A DNA stretch of 64,000 nt from Haloarcula japonica DSM 6131. GTDB taxonomy: Archaea > Halobacteriota > Halobacteria > Halobacteriales > Haloarculaceae. Position numbers and translations under genes: made by a program. The DNA lies in assembly GCF_000336635.1 (NCBI RefSeq), contig NZ_AOLY01000035.1, forward strand, positions 62,001 through 126,000, given 5' to 3'. Shown here in pieces: positions 1 to 9,207 of this stretch (position 1 is the stretch's first letter; every line of letters starts with the position of its first letter). The notes beneath the pieces were generated by a model. It worked only from the letters and a program-made list of their open reading frames with translations, made no database searches and was not told where the DNA came from.

Positions 1-2
1 CC

Positions 3-701
3 GGCTACAGCGGCGGCAACCAACAGTCCACGCAGGGCGTCGCCGTCCCGCTTGCGCCCCGCGAGGAAGTGTACGAACTGGCCCGCGACATCGAGCCGTT
101 TGGCGACCTCGATTTCGACCGGTCACCGAAACGCGCCCGTCGGCGGTACCTCGCGCGCTTCTCCCTGGCCGCGGCCGGGCTCACCGGGGTCGCCTACGCC
201 GTCGACTCGCTGGTGCTTGAAACGGGCTACTGGTGGCTCGCCGCCCTGCTCTTTCTTCCGGTCGCGCCGGCGGCCCACCTCCGCTGGCGACACCGTGGGT
301 ACGACCTGAGCGAGTCCGTGCTCGCGACCCGGAGCGGCTTCTGGCGACGGACGACGCGAATCGTCCCGTACTACCGGCTCCAGACGGTGTTCGTCACCCG
401 CTCGCCGTTCCAGCGCCGCCGCGACCTGGCGACTGTGGGGGCCGACACGGCGAGTTCTACGAGCCTCCTCGGCGGCGTCGCCCGAGTGTTCGACATCGAC
501 GAGGATACCGCAACGGAACTCAGGAACACGTTGCGGGAGCGGCTGCGAGTCGACATCGCTGCCCGCCGGAGCGGCGAGCGGTCAGTCGAAACCGTTGAAC
601 GCGTCGGCGAAACGGATGAGCGGGCCGGAGAAACCGACGAGCCTGCTGGCGGAGCGAACGAGCGAACCGATGAACCGGACGAGTGGTCCGGTGAAGCGTA
701 G
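3..701 (+). CDS. PH-domain (YdbT-like) membrane protein, 3' end only
   Basis: This gene enters from the left edge; the reading frame is open from base 3, so the true start is outside the window. The visible 232 residues contain two hydrophobic segments (about residues 57-95) and then a stretch reading RIVPYYRLQTVFVTRSPFQRR, typical of bacterial-type pleckstrin homology (bPH2, YdbT) proteins. The C-terminal 40 residues are a charged Glu/Thr/Arg-rich tail with a repeated ERxxET pattern and are probably disordered. Function is unknown beyond being a membrane-associated PH protein. The gene converges on the helicase gene with no gap. Confidence 0.7.
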   Translation, partial: GYSGGNQQSTQGVAVPLAPREEVYELARDIEPFGDLDFDRSPKRARRRYLARFSLAAAGLTGVAYAVDSLVLETGYWWLAALLFLPVAPAAHLRWRHRGYDLSESVLATRSGFWRRTTRIVPYYRLQTVFVTRSPFQRRRDLATVGADTASSTSLLGGVARVFDIDEDTATELRNTLRERLRVDIAARRSGERSVETVERVGETDERAGETDEPAGGANERTDEPDEWSGEA

Positions 702-3389
702 TCAGCCTCGCGCCCACTCGACCATCCGGCCGTACACCTCGTCGGTCGCCAGCGCGTCGCCGTCGCCGACGAGGACGAGCGCCTTCTTCGCCCGCGTGAG
801 CGCGACGTTGATCCGCCGGTAATCCTCGAAGATGGGGCTGTCGAGCGTCCCCGTTGCGACGAACGAAATGACGATGACCTCCTTGCTCGACCCCTGGAAG
901 CGGTCGACCGTATCGACGGTCACGTCCGGCAGGCGCTTCGATATCTCTGCGACCTGTGCGCGGTACGGTGCGATGACGCCGATATCGTCGGCCGGCACGC
1001 CGGCCGCTCGGTACGACGCCACTATCTCGGCAATCCGGTCGGCCTCGGCGGGGTTTGTGTTGCCGACTTGGCTTCCGTCGGGGTCGACGAACGAGACGCG
1101 TTCGCGCAGGTTCGCCGGCAGCGCATCCAGCGAGACGCCGTCGAGGTCGTCGAGGCGCTGTGCGGCCACCTCGCCGGTCGCGGGCCGCAACCCCCCGTCG
1201 TAGAACTCTCGCGAGGCGAAGGCCTGGATGTGCTGGGCCATCCGGTACTGCCGGTCCAGCATCACGCCCGCATCGGGATTGTCGTCGATAAGTCGCTCGA
1301 ACAGCGAGGTCGACAGCGTCTCGTTCTCTGACTGGACCACGGGCGGGAGCTGCTGGTGGTCACCGACCAGCACGAACCGGTCGGCGAGCGTCGTCGCCGC
1401 GAGCGTCCCCGGCTCCGTCAGTTGGCCGGCCTCGTCGACGACCGCGACGTCAAACTCCTGGGTCTGGAGCGTGCTCCCGCCGCAGGTGGCCGTCGTCGCC
1501 GCGACGACCTGCGCGTTCTGGAGCCGACTCGCACACTCTCCGGGGTCGCCGCTGGTTTCCAGCCGGTACTTCTGCATGTCCTCGCGGACGCCGCTCTCCG
1601 TGCCGACACGGACGATATCGGTGTAGCCCTGGTCCTCAAGCGCCTCCAGCAGATTGTCGACGGCGCGGTTGGTAAAGGCCGAGAGCAGGACGCGGTCGCC
1701 TCGGTCTACCAGGGCTCTGACCATCCGTGCCAGCGTGTACGTCTTGCCCGTGCCCGGCGGGCCGTGGACGAGCGCGAAGTCCTCGGCACCGACCGCCAGC
1801 TGGACGGCCTCGTTCTGGGCGTCGTTGTTGTCGATGAATGTCTCCTCGACGGCGTCAAACGCCGGCTCGCGCCGCCCGAACAGCACGTCCTTCTGCTCGG
1901 GTGACTGGAGGAGCACGGCGTCGTGGAGCGCGTTCTGGAGCCGGTCGGTCGTCAGTTCGGACGGATACACGTCCAGCCGGCGGAGGTCCAGCGGCTCGTC
2001 TGCCGTAACGACGATTTCCTCGCCGAGGCGTTCAACACGTGCCAGTTCGGCGTTACCGGTCACTGGGTCGCCGTCGCTTGCGAGTACGAGATTCCCTTCG
2101 CGGATCTTCGAGACGGCCCCGGTCCCGGTTGCCCGGAGTTCCCACCGGCCGCCGTCGAGTTCCGTTCGCCCCGTCGGTTCGAGGTCGATGAGCGCCCGGT
2201 CGTTGTCGGCGCGCTCCCCGGGCGTTTGCTCCCAGAGCTTCGCGTACTCGCGGTGGACGGACCGACGCTCGGCCTCGACGGCCGTGTAGAACCGCTCGAA
2301 GTAGTCCAGCTCCTCGTCGGGCACCGCTCGGCCGACCGTTCCAGCCTTGGACTCTTGGTCGAGGCGTCCGGAGACGGCCATGCAGGTGTCCTGTTCGAAG
2401 CAGTACTCGCATTTCGCGTTGGCCTCGTAGCCCGTGGGAACGCCGGAATCGTACTCCATCGCCGCAATCGCGTTGCGGGTCCGAACGACGTAGTTCAGCA
2501 GGCCGCTCCCGATGGAGAACTCCTTGGCCGGCGAGAGGTCGCCGCTCTCCTCGTTGCGGTCGACGGCGGCGTTTTTGGTGTAAAGCAGCGTGCCTGTGTC
2601 CGGGGCCGCGTCGACGGCGCTACCCGCGCCGGCCGCGCGCTCGCCGAGCATCAGCGCGTATGCCGTCGCCTGAATCTTGTCCTGGAACCGCGGCTCCCGC
2701 TTGGTGTTCTTGCCGGTCTTGAGTTCGACGGGCATCCCGCGCCGGACGGCGTCGGCCCGCCCTTTCATGCCGAACCGCTCGGAGATGAGCGTCATCTCGG
2801 AGCGCCACTGGTCTGTTTCAGTTAGCGTTCCCTGCTGGAGCCACCCCTGAATGGCCGACGCGTGGTCGCGCACGTCCCCAGCCACCTCGTCGGCCTCACG
2901 ACCGAGCAGCCCGATATCCAGGCCAGCGGCGTCGACCTGTTCCTCGATGGCGGTATCGAGGTCCCGGCCCCGAAGCAGGTCGCCAAAGACCTCGTGGACA
3001 ACGGTCCCCTTCACCAGCGGATAGGCGTGCTCCGCGCCGTCGAGTTTCCGGAGGTAGTACATCCGCGGGCACTGCACCCACGCCCGGATGTCGGTCACGT
3101 CGACGAGGAAGTCCGGCTGGACGACGAGCGTGGCGTCGCCGCCGACGGAGTACTGCTGTTCGCCCTGATACTCCCGCTCGTCGGGATTGTAGACGGCTAT
3201 TTCCATCCCCGTTTCGATGACTTCGGCGTTCTCAGTCCACTTCCCCCAGAGCGTCACCGTCGTGGGCTCGCCGGCCCCGCGGTCGGGCCGTATCGTCACC
3301 TCACAGAGGTCACTCTCGCCGTACTGGGTGTTCACTGTCTTCGGCTCCTCGATGTCGACGACGACGCCGCGAACGCGGTCCGCGCTCAT
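702..3389 (-). CDS. Dna2-like protein: Cas4-type Fe-S nuclease fused to SF1 helicase
   Basis: This 895-residue protein joins an N-terminal OB-like region, a Cas4/RecB-type PD-(D/E)xK nuclease and a superfamily 1 DNA helicase. The nuclease part shows CPRMYYLRK (first Fe-S cysteine, near residue 105), GRADAVRRGMPVELKTGK (catalytic Asp/Glu/Lys, near 215-226) and CEYCFEQDTC (three further cluster cysteines, near 326). The helicase part shows Walker A GPPGTGKT near 543, VVDEAGQ, GDHQQLPPVV, LDRQYRM, VDTVDRFQG and ALTRAKKALVLVGD. The architecture is that of eukaryotic and archaeal Dna2, implying a role in flap processing or end resection. ATG at 3389 is chosen because GGGGAGGG lies just upstream; a TTG ten codons earlier is less likely. 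No cas genes or repeats are nearby. Confidence 0.88.
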   Translation of the reverse strand: MSADRVRGVVVDIEEPKTVNTQYGESDLCEVTIRPDRGAGEPTTVTLWGKWTENAEVIETGMEIAVYNPDEREYQGEQQYSVGGDATLVVQPDFLVDVTDIRAWVQCPRMYYLRKLDGAEHAYPLVKGTVVHEVFGDLLRGRDLDTAIEEQVDAAGLDIGLLGREADEVAGDVRDHASAIQGWLQQGTLTETDQWRSEMTLISERFGMKGRADAVRRGMPVELKTGKNTKREPRFQDKIQATAYALMLGERAAGAGSAVDAAPDTGTLLYTKNAAVDRNEESGDLSPAKEFSIGSGLLNYVVRTRNAIAAMEYDSGVPTGYEANAKCEYCFEQDTCMAVSGRLDQESKAGTVGRAVPDEELDYFERFYTAVEAERRSVHREYAKLWEQTPGERADNDRALIDLEPTGRTELDGGRWELRATGTGAVSKIREGNLVLASDGDPVTGNAELARVERLGEEIVVTADEPLDLRRLDVYPSELTTDRLQNALHDAVLLQSPEQKDVLFGRREPAFDAVEETFIDNNDAQNEAVQLAVGAEDFALVHGPPGTGKTYTLARMVRALVDRGDRVLLSAFTNRAVDNLLEALEDQGYTDIVRVGTESGVREDMQKYRLETSGDPGECASRLQNAQVVAATTATCGGSTLQTQEFDVAVVDEAGQLTEPGTLAATTLADRFVLVGDHQQLPPVVQSENETLSTSLFERLIDDNPDAGVMLDRQYRMAQHIQAFASREFYDGGLRPATGEVAAQRLDDLDGVSLDALPANLRERVSFVDPDGSQVGNTNPAEADRIAEIVASYRAAGVPADDIGVIAPYRAQVAEISKRLPDVTVDTVDRFQGSSKEVIVISFVATGTLDSPIFEDYRRINVALTRAKKALVLVGDGDALATDEVYGRMVEWARG

Positions 3390-3458
3390 CGCTTGGCCCT
3401 CCCCTGTTGCACGATCCAAGCGACGGGGTGGTCCCTCAAAAGTCGTTCGCGCCGGGGC

Positions 3459-3854
3459 TCATTCGCTGGTCGCATCGACATCGGACTCCGTGTCGGCGGC
3501 GTATTCCTGCAGCGTCTCCAGCGACACGTCTTCGAGCACATCCTTGCTCGTCGCGTCGAGATTCACTGGCGGCGCGCGCCCGGCCTCGTGGGCCTCTATC
3601 CAGCGCGGGACGCAGACACACCAGTGGTCACCCGGGTCAAGGCCCGGAAAGTTCAGTTCGGGCCGCGGCGTCACGAGGTCGTTGCCCTGGGCCTTGCTGT
3701 ACTCCAGAAACTCCGCCGTCATCACGGCACAGATCTCGTGTCGGCCCGGATCACGCTGGAGCGGATAGCAGTAGCCGTCGCGCATGAACCCTGTCTCCGG
3801 GTCCATCGAGCAGGGAGCCAGCTCCCCGCCGAGGACGTTACGTTCGCTTTCCAT
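3459..3854 (-). CDS. DUF2237 family protein
   Basis: A 131-residue protein of the DUF2237 type: NVLGGELAPCSMDPETGF at the start, then RDGYCYPLQRDPGRHEICAVMT, FLEYSKAQGNDL and GDHWCVCVPRWIEAHEAG. These conserved segments cover the family's whole length, and a 20-residue acidic tail follows. Function is unknown; the conserved Cys, His and Trp residues suggest a small enzyme or metal site. The start is ATG at 3854, preceded by AGGAG four bases before it. The open frame continues upstream, but that part is Arg/Ser-rich and non-native looking. It stands alone between the helicase and a divergent gene. Confidence 0.8.
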   Translation of the reverse strand: MESERNVLGGELAPCSMDPETGFMRDGYCYPLQRDPGRHEICAVMTAEFLEYSKAQGNDLVTPRPELNFPGLDPGDHWCVCVPRWIEAHEAGRAPPVNLDATSKDVLEDVSLETLQEYAADTESDVDATSE

Positions 3855-4014
3855 ACAACTCCTGGCTGTTCCGGAGGGTAAAGCCGTTCGGCTACGTGAC
3901 TCACGCCGGCTGCCGCGAGAGTGGTTTCGCCCCCGTTCAGCGGCGACCGGTCGGTCGCTGTGCCACTCAGGACCGATGGGTTCATTCTGACCCAGGCCGA
4001 ACATGAGATTGATA

Positions 4015-4560
4015 ATGCGCGTTCGCGACTGGCAGGACATTCTCGAAGACGTGATGGAGAGCAATGCCAATCCGGGGGACTGGCGTGCCGTCGGGGGCGA
4101 CCGCGCGAACGGAATCGGTGAGGACATCTACTTCGGTCACCCTGACGCCGGCGTCTACCAGCTCAAGACCTACGCGAAGAACCCCTTCGAGGTACAGGGC
4201 GTGGGGTCGCAGGTGGCCCGCCGCATCGACGACGATATCGACCCGCTGTTTCCAAACGACGGGTCAGGTATCTTCGGCGTCCAGCAGGGACCGGAGGACG
4301 AGGACGACGCCAAGGAGAAGGCGAAGAACCTCGAAACAGTGCTCGAAACTCACGCGGACGCACCCACGTCGCCGCAAGCGCTGCTTGAAGACATGATGGA
4401 CGCGATGGACTCCCCGGCGTACGGCCCGATGGAGTTCGATCACCACGACCGGCCCGACCAGATGACCGAGCTCACCGAGACGTTCGAGGAAGCGGAGGAA
4501 CTACTCGACGCGGAGTTCGAGGACGTCATCGAGGAAGACGTAGAGCGGGGCTTCTACTGA
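4015..4560 (+). CDS. Haloarchaeal conserved hypothetical protein
   Basis: A 181-residue very acidic soluble protein, read from MRVRDWQDILEDVM. It has a compact N-terminal part with GDRANGIGEDIYFGHPDAGVY and LKTYAKNPFEVQGVGSQVA, then a charged helical half ending in EEDVERGFY. I do not recognise a function. An ATG four codons earlier (4003) is also possible. The following membrane protein starts 40 bases downstream with its own Shine-Dalgarno sequence, so the two may be co-transcribed. Confidence 0.75.
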   Translation: MRVRDWQDILEDVMESNANPGDWRAVGGDRANGIGEDIYFGHPDAGVYQLKTYAKNPFEVQGVGSQVARRIDDDIDPLFPNDGSGIFGVQQGPEDEDDAKEKAKNLETVLETHADAPTSPQALLEDMMDAMDSPAYGPMEFDHHDRPDQMTELTETFEEAEELLDAEFEDVIEEDVERGFY

Positions 4561-4600
4561 TGGCCGAACCGACGCGCGCCACCGGTCTCGGAGGTCGCTG

Positions 4601-4936
4601 ATGGTCGGCCCCTCGATGACGGACGCCGACCGGCGACGCTTCCTCAGATACACGCAGGTCGGGTTCGCGCTCCTTATCGGCGTCTCGATGGGGCTTGTGA
4701 CGATGTACGGCGGTGCCGACCTGCTGACTGTCGCCGGGATGTTCGTCGGTGGCACCGTCATCGGCGGTGGTCTCGCATGGTACATCATTCCGGAGAGTAT
4801 TGCGGAAACGCCGTACGAGTCAGTCGACAGAGGTCCGAAACCCGGCGCAAAAATGAAACAACAGCGGCAGGAAAACGACGGCTCCGGACAGCGGGCATCC
4901 GAGGACGACGGCCGACTCTCACAAAACCGCGATTAG
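4601..4936 (+). CDS. Small two-helix membrane protein
   Basis: A 111-residue protein with two hydrophobic segments (about residues 18-35 and 42-63) and a basic-then-acidic soluble tail after a conserved-looking WYIIPES turn. The ATG at 4601 is set by GGAGG six bases upstream; a second ATG at 4616 is possible. No function can be given. Its stop codon overlaps that of the convergent ribbon-helix-helix gene by two bases. Confidence 0.7.
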   Translation: MVGPSMTDADRRRFLRYTQVGFALLIGVSMGLVTMYGGADLLTVAGMFVGGTVIGGGLAWYIIPESIAETPYESVDRGPKPGAKMKQQRQENDGSGQRASEDDGRLSQNRD

Positions 4937-5160
4937 AGGAAGTCGTCCTGCATCGCGGGGTCCTGCTGTTCGGAGGCCGTCTGGTCGAAAATCTCTTCGT
5001 CGAGCGTCTCGGTCTCTTCGGTCGTAGTATTGTAGGCCGAAATACCTCGCTTCAGGAGGTCTTCAACGGCCTGGTCGCGGTTGAGGAACTCGCCCTGTTC
5101 GACGAGTCGCTGGATGTCCGAGTCCACCTGGTCCGGAAGTGACACCTTGATCTTGCTCAC
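4933..5160 (-). CDS. Ribbon-helix-helix (CopG/MetJ-type) small regulator
   Basis: A 75-residue protein that starts with a beta strand and helix typical of ribbon-helix-helix DNA-binding proteins: MSKIKVSLPDQVDSDIQRLV, then GEFLNRDQAVEDLLKRGI. The C-terminal 30 residues are acidic and probably disordered. It probably acts as a dimeric transcription factor. It is divergent from the MFS transporter gene, 74 bases away, so regulation of that gene or of itself is plausible. A TATA element at 5183-5191 lies 23-31 bases before the start codon, so the mRNA is probably leaderless. Confidence 0.8.
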   Translation of the reverse strand: MSKIKVSLPDQVDSDIQRLVEQGEFLNRDQAVEDLLKRGISAYNTTTEETETLDEEIFDQTASEQQDPAMQDDFL

Positions 5161-5182
5161 ACTTGCCGCCTATACTGTTCGG

Positions 5183-5191
5183 ACATAAAAA
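5183..5191 (-). promoter_or_regulatory. TATA element of the ribbon-helix-helix gene
   Basis: On the minus strand this reads TTTTTATGT, 23-31 bases before the ATG at 5160. That spacing is typical of haloarchaeal leaderless transcripts. No Shine-Dalgarno sequence lies between. Confidence 0.55.
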
Positions 5192-5234
5192 CCCACCCCT
5201 GCTTTTGGGAGGAATCAAAGAGGCGCATGCGTCG

Positions 5235-6584
5235 ATGCGCGGAACCGTCACACACTTGCCGGCGGCCGACACGAACCACAGTGTGAACGCGAACGACCGA
5301 GCGATCACCGCACTGGTCATGCTCGCACACGGACTCGTCCACACCTACGAGATGGCGGTCCCGATATTCGTCGTCATCTGGCTCACCGAGTTCGATATCA
5401 TCAACCTCGGCATTGCCCAGTTCGACGTGACGACGGCGACCGTCGGCGTCATCGTGACGCTGGGCTATGGCCTGTTCGGGGCCGGTGCGCTCCCGGGTGG
5501 CATCGTCGTTGACCGAATCGGCTCTCGGCGGCTCATCACCGGTTGCCTGCTCGGCATGGGCGGCTCGTACATCTTGCTGGGACTGGCTCCGAGTATGGTC
5601 GTCATCGCGCTGGCGCTGGTCCTTTGGGGACTCTCAGCCAGCGTGTACCATCCGGCGGGGCTCTCGCTCATCAGCAAAGGTGTCGAACAGCGCGGAACCG
5701 GGCTGGCCTACCACGGCGTCGCCGGGAACCTCGGTATCGGCCTCGGCCCGCTCGTCGCCGCGGTTCTCCTGCTGGTCGCCGAGTGGCGGACCGTTGCGCT
5801 CGTTTTAGGTATCCCTGCGTTGCTCGCCGCCGTCTACGCCTCGCGGGCCAGTTTCGACGAGACGGCCGCGGTGGCGGCCGCGACCGACGGCGGCTCGAAG
5901 GCCAGTAGCGGGATCGACTCGCTTGGCGAGTTCCTCTCGGAGAGCAAGCACTTGCTGACCGGGAGCTTCCTGCTCGTGTTCGTCGTCGTCATGTGCTCCG
6001 GGCTGTACTACCGCGGCGTGCTCACCTTCCTCCCGGAGCTCCTGCGTGACCTGCCTGGCTTCGAGCCAATCCCGATTGAGACGCTACTGCCCCCCAGCAT
6101 CCTGTCGGCGCTCGGTATCGAGGCCGGGACGGGGCAGACCCTCAAGCCACAGGACTACTTCTACGCGGGCCTGCTTCTCATCGGCGTCCTTGGCCAGTAC
6201 GCCGGCGGCAAACTGAGCGACCGGATTCCCGTCGAGTATGGTATCGCCGGCTCGTTCCTGTTGCTGGCCGCCCTCGCAGTGCTGTTCGTTCCGGTGTCGG
6301 CGATGGGCTTCGGGCCGCTGGCAGTGCTGGGTGCGCTTCTTGGCGTCGCGTTGTTCGTCGTCCAGCCGATGTATCAGGCCGCCGTTGCGGAGTACACGCC
6401 CGCCGGGACACGGGGTCTGTCGTACGGCTTCACGTATCTGGGCGTGTTCGGTGTCGGCGCGCTCGGTGGCGGTCTCGCCGGGGCGATTCTGGCCTTCGCG
6501 AACGCGACGGCGTTGTTCGGGACACTCGCCGGTATCGCACTCGTCGCTGTTCTCGCGGGGACCACCCTCGCACGTCGTTCGTGA
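5235..6584 (+). CDS. MFS transporter
   Basis: A 449-residue integral membrane protein with about 12 hydrophobic segments. It has the Major Facilitator motif between helices 2 and 3 (GYGLFGAGALPGGIVVDRIGSR) and a matching one in the second half (GQYAGGKLSDRIPVEYG). The central loop is long and includes a periplasmic-type insertion around DLPGFEPIPIETLLPPS. The substrate cannot be predicted. The start at ATG 5235 is preferred to an upstream GTG/ATG-type start at 5163, because the extra residues are not conserved-looking and a GGGAGG lies upstream. It is divergent from the ribbon-helix-helix regulator. Confidence 0.85.
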   Translation: MRGTVTHLPAADTNHSVNANDRAITALVMLAHGLVHTYEMAVPIFVVIWLTEFDIINLGIAQFDVTTATVGVIVTLGYGLFGAGALPGGIVVDRIGSRRLITGCLLGMGGSYILLGLAPSMVVIALALVLWGLSASVYHPAGLSLISKGVEQRGTGLAYHGVAGNLGIGLGPLVAAVLLLVAEWRTVALVLGIPALLAAVYASRASFDETAAVAAATDGGSKASSGIDSLGEFLSESKHLLTGSFLLVFVVVMCSGLYYRGVLTFLPELLRDLPGFEPIPIETLLPPSILSALGIEAGTGQTLKPQDYFYAGLLLIGVLGQYAGGKLSDRIPVEYGIAGSFLLLAALAVLFVPVSAMGFGPLAVLGALLGVALFVVQPMYQAAVAEYTPAGTRGLSYGFTYLGVFGVGALGGGLAGAILAFANATALFGTLAGIALVAVLAGTTLARRS

Positions 6585-6654
6585 CTGCCCGCGGGCGGGG
6601 GCAGGCCGCCGCATCGCTTGCTATTTCTGTCTGTACGATGTACCTGACGCTCAG

Positions 6655-7341
6655 ATGGACGCCGCAGTTATCGTCCCGGCCTACAACGAGGCGGAGTCGC
6701 TGGCCCGCTGTCTGGCTCCCTTCGAGTCACAGCCCGTCGAACTGATCGTCGTGGTCGGCGGCGACGACGGCACGGAACAGGTGGCCCGCGATACCCACTT
6801 CGTCGACACCGTCGTTCGGTGCGACGAGGGCGGGGCGGGAATCGCTAGGAACCGCGGAGCCGAGGCCGCGACAGCGCCGGTACTACTGTTTACTGACGCT
6901 GACACGGTCGTTCCCGAGGATTGGGTTCGCCTGCATCTCAGGCACTACACAGACGACGACGTGGTGGGGGTTGGCGGCCCCGCGAGACCACTCGAAGACA
7001 GCCTCAAACACCGCGTGTTGTTCAAGCTGCTGTCGGACTACTGGTATCGGGTGTCCTGGCCGCTGGGCTTCGTCCAGCAACCGGGCTTCAACTGTAGCTT
7101 CCGGGCCGACGCCTTCGAGGCCGCGGGCGGCTTCGACGAGGATATCCCGTTCATGGAGGACACGGAACTCTCCCTGCGGATGAAAGACTACGGCCGAATC
7201 GTCTACGACGCTGACTCCTGCGTGGCAACGTCCGCACGTAGAGAGGCCGACGAAGGATATCTCTCGCTGTTTGCCAAGTACGTTCGGGGATACGCCAATC
7301 ACTACATCTTCCGCCGGGAGTTCGATGCCGACTACTTCTGA
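6655..7341 (+). CDS. Family 2 glycosyltransferase
   Basis: A 228-residue GT-A fold transferase. The N-terminus AAVIVPAYNEAESLARCL is the nucleotide-sugar binding strand-loop, GIARNRGAEAATAPVLLFTDADT carries the DxD metal site (DADT near residue 80), and GFDEDIPFMEDTELSLRMKDYG is the acceptor and catalytic-base region. No transmembrane helix is obvious, so it probably works at the inner membrane face. It lies 42 bases upstream of a GT39-type membrane glycosyltransferase, suggesting a shared glycan pathway. Confidence 0.85.
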   Translation: MDAAVIVPAYNEAESLARCLAPFESQPVELIVVVGGDDGTEQVARDTHFVDTVVRCDEGGAGIARNRGAEAATAPVLLFTDADTVVPEDWVRLHLRHYTDDDVVGVGGPARPLEDSLKHRVLFKLLSDYWYRVSWPLGFVQQPGFNCSFRADAFEAAGGFDEDIPFMEDTELSLRMKDYGRIVYDADSCVATSARREADEGYLSLFAKYVRGYANHYIFRREFDADYF

Positions 7342-7383
7342 GAAGGGCAGCCTTTTCAATGCACACACCGGAGCACTGACACG

Positions 7384-9171
7384 ATGAGTGGCTGGCGGTC
7401 ACTGCCTCGACGTGCTGTCGAACAGGTACGGGCGGACCTCCAAGACGACCCGTATCTCCGCTACGTGCTCCTGCTGTCGACCGTTATGGTCGGATTCTGG
7501 TTCTGGCACCGTATCCCGAACTTCGCGACCCGTGACGAGTACAGTCGCTTGCTTGACGCGATGGTCGTCTACGGTTCGGTCCTTGAAGAGCCGGGTTTCG
7601 AGGGGCTCAAGGCCGGTATCGAATGGGGCCGGGCCCCTTTCGGCGCGACGCTATATCTCTATGCGCTGGCCATCCTCCCCGTCGTGCTCGTCGCGGCTTT
7701 CACCGGTGAGTTAGGTGCGTTCACGACTATCGCTTTCCCCAACTGGGAGTTCGGCCACTACGAGGTCTGGGCCGCCACGCCTGAGTGGATCTGGACCTGG
7801 AGTCTCGTCTCCATTCGGCTGACTAATGTCGTCGCCGCACTCTGTGCGGTGTACCTCACCTACCGCCTCGGCGTCGCTATCGAGGGACGCAACGCCGGCC
7901 GGCTGTCGGCCGTCGTGCTCTCGCTGACTTTCGGCTTCCTCACCATCTCGAAGGAAGCCGGCGAGGACATGCCGGCGCTGGCGTTCGTCCTCCTCGCGCT
8001 GTACCTGCTGGTCAGGTACGTCCAGACCAACGACGGAACGCTGTTTCTGGCGGCCAGCGCCGCCGGCGGGGTCGCGATTGCGTTCAAACTGACGGCCGCG
8101 CCGGTCATCCTGCTTATCGGCGTGGCTTTCCTGCTGCGTGCCCGTGCCACTGACGCGCCGCTGACGGAGACACTCTATCGGCCGAAGCTCCTGCTGAGTG
8201 GCGCACTGCTCGGGTTCGTGATGATCGTCCTCGGGTTCCCAACCGCGCTCGTGGCGGGGGCCGAACCGTTCATCGAGCGGGTGTTCGGCGGCTCGACCTC
8301 GCGGATGAGTCATCCGACGGGGCCCGACGCCCCGATGTGGTGGTGGTTCCTCCGCGGCTACTTCAGCGCGCTGGGTCTCCCGCTGGCTACCGCGGCCGCC
8401 GCAAGCGTCGTGGCAACCGTCGCCACGCTGCGTGACCGCGGTTCCGCCTTCCACGGCACTGTCCTCGTCCTGACGGGACTGGTGGCTTACGTCACGATGT
8501 TCTCCCAATGGCACGACTTCCGGGTGCACCACCTCCTGCCGACGTTCCCGCTCATCGCCTTGCTCGTCGGCGGTCGACTGGCTGACCTCCGCGAGCGCTC
8601 GTCGTCTCTGGCGCGACCGGTGATGGCTATCCTGTTGGTGACGACGGCCATTTACGCCGGCGTTGGGACGGCCCAGTTCGCGTCGATGCCCCGGGACGAA
8701 GCGACAGCGTGGCTCGAAGACAACAGCGAGGAGGGCGACGTGGTGGAGACGTACCGCGTCCACGTTCAGGACACCGCCATCCCGCACTCGCTGACCGCCA
8801 GACACGTCGCCGGCCAGGACTCGGAGGCGGAGGAAGCGATGGCGTGCCCGCGATACATCCAGATTGGCTACCGGGATCTGCTGTATCTCAAGGAAGACAC
8901 CTACTACCGGAACGGCGACGCACAGGCCACCTATCTCCGGACCCTCTTGAACGAGGAGTACAACTACCGAATCGTCGCCGAGTTCGGGGAGCGGCCGCCG
9001 GACTTCGTGCCACAGCGACCGACCCCCGGCTCGTTCACCGACCTGCTCCGGCTCGGCGTCGTCCCGCATACGGACCAGTTCGCCGACGAGCAGGAACTCG
9101 CAGCGAACCAGTACACTCTCATTCTGGAACGTGACGGCGAATGCGACACGAGCCGTCATCCGCCGTTCTGA
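7384..9171 (+). CDS. GT39/ArnT-type membrane glycosyltransferase
   Basis: A 595-residue protein with roughly 10-12 hydrophobic helices followed by a soluble domain of about 150 residues outside the membrane. The first loop contains the acidic pair RDEY (Asp51-Glu52), the position of the catalytic acid in protein O-mannosyltransferase and ArnT relatives. These enzymes take sugars from polyprenyl-phosphate donors on the outer face of the membrane. WHDFRVHHLLPTFPLIALL and the C-terminal region match the general layout of haloarchaeal members. It follows the GT2 gene by 42 bases and may receive the lipid-linked sugar made nearby. Confidence 0.8.
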   Translation: MSGWRSLPRRAVEQVRADLQDDPYLRYVLLLSTVMVGFWFWHRIPNFATRDEYSRLLDAMVVYGSVLEEPGFEGLKAGIEWGRAPFGATLYLYALAILPVVLVAAFTGELGAFTTIAFPNWEFGHYEVWAATPEWIWTWSLVSIRLTNVVAALCAVYLTYRLGVAIEGRNAGRLSAVVLSLTFGFLTISKEAGEDMPALAFVLLALYLLVRYVQTNDGTLFLAASAAGGVAIAFKLTAAPVILLIGVAFLLRARATDAPLTETLYRPKLLLSGALLGFVMIVLGFPTALVAGAEPFIERVFGGSTSRMSHPTGPDAPMWWWFLRGYFSALGLPLATAAAASVVATVATLRDRGSAFHGTVLVLTGLVAYVTMFSQWHDFRVHHLLPTFPLIALLVGGRLADLRERSSSLARPVMAILLVTTAIYAGVGTAQFASMPRDEATAWLEDNSEEGDVVETYRVHVQDTAIPHSLTARHVAGQDSEAEEAMACPRYIQIGYRDLLYLKEDTYYRNGDAQATYLRTLLNEEYNYRIVAEFGERPPDFVPQRPTPGSFTDLLRLGVVPHTDQFADEQELAANQYTLILERDGECDTSRHPPF

Positions 9172-9207
9172 TTGCTGCCGTCTTCTTGATTTCCTGTCCT
9201 CCGCCTA

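Noticed and set aside
702-3389. Cas4-like domain as evidence of a CRISPR-Cas system
   Set aside because: The domain is fused to a Dna2-type helicase, and no repeats or cas genes occur in the window.
2862-3881. A 339-codon plus-strand open frame opposite the helicase
   Set aside because: It has no recognisable domain and overlaps two well-supported minus-strand genes.
5814-5829. An iron-box-like TTTAGG followed by TATC and CCTGCG
   Set aside because: It is inside the MFS coding region, has three mismatches in the right arm and is not near a promoter.
7711-9159. A 482-codon open frame on the minus strand
   Set aside because: It lies antisense to the GT39 gene, is rich in Arg/Glu/Gln/His with no membrane or domain pattern, and reflects the GC-rich codon bias of the real gene.
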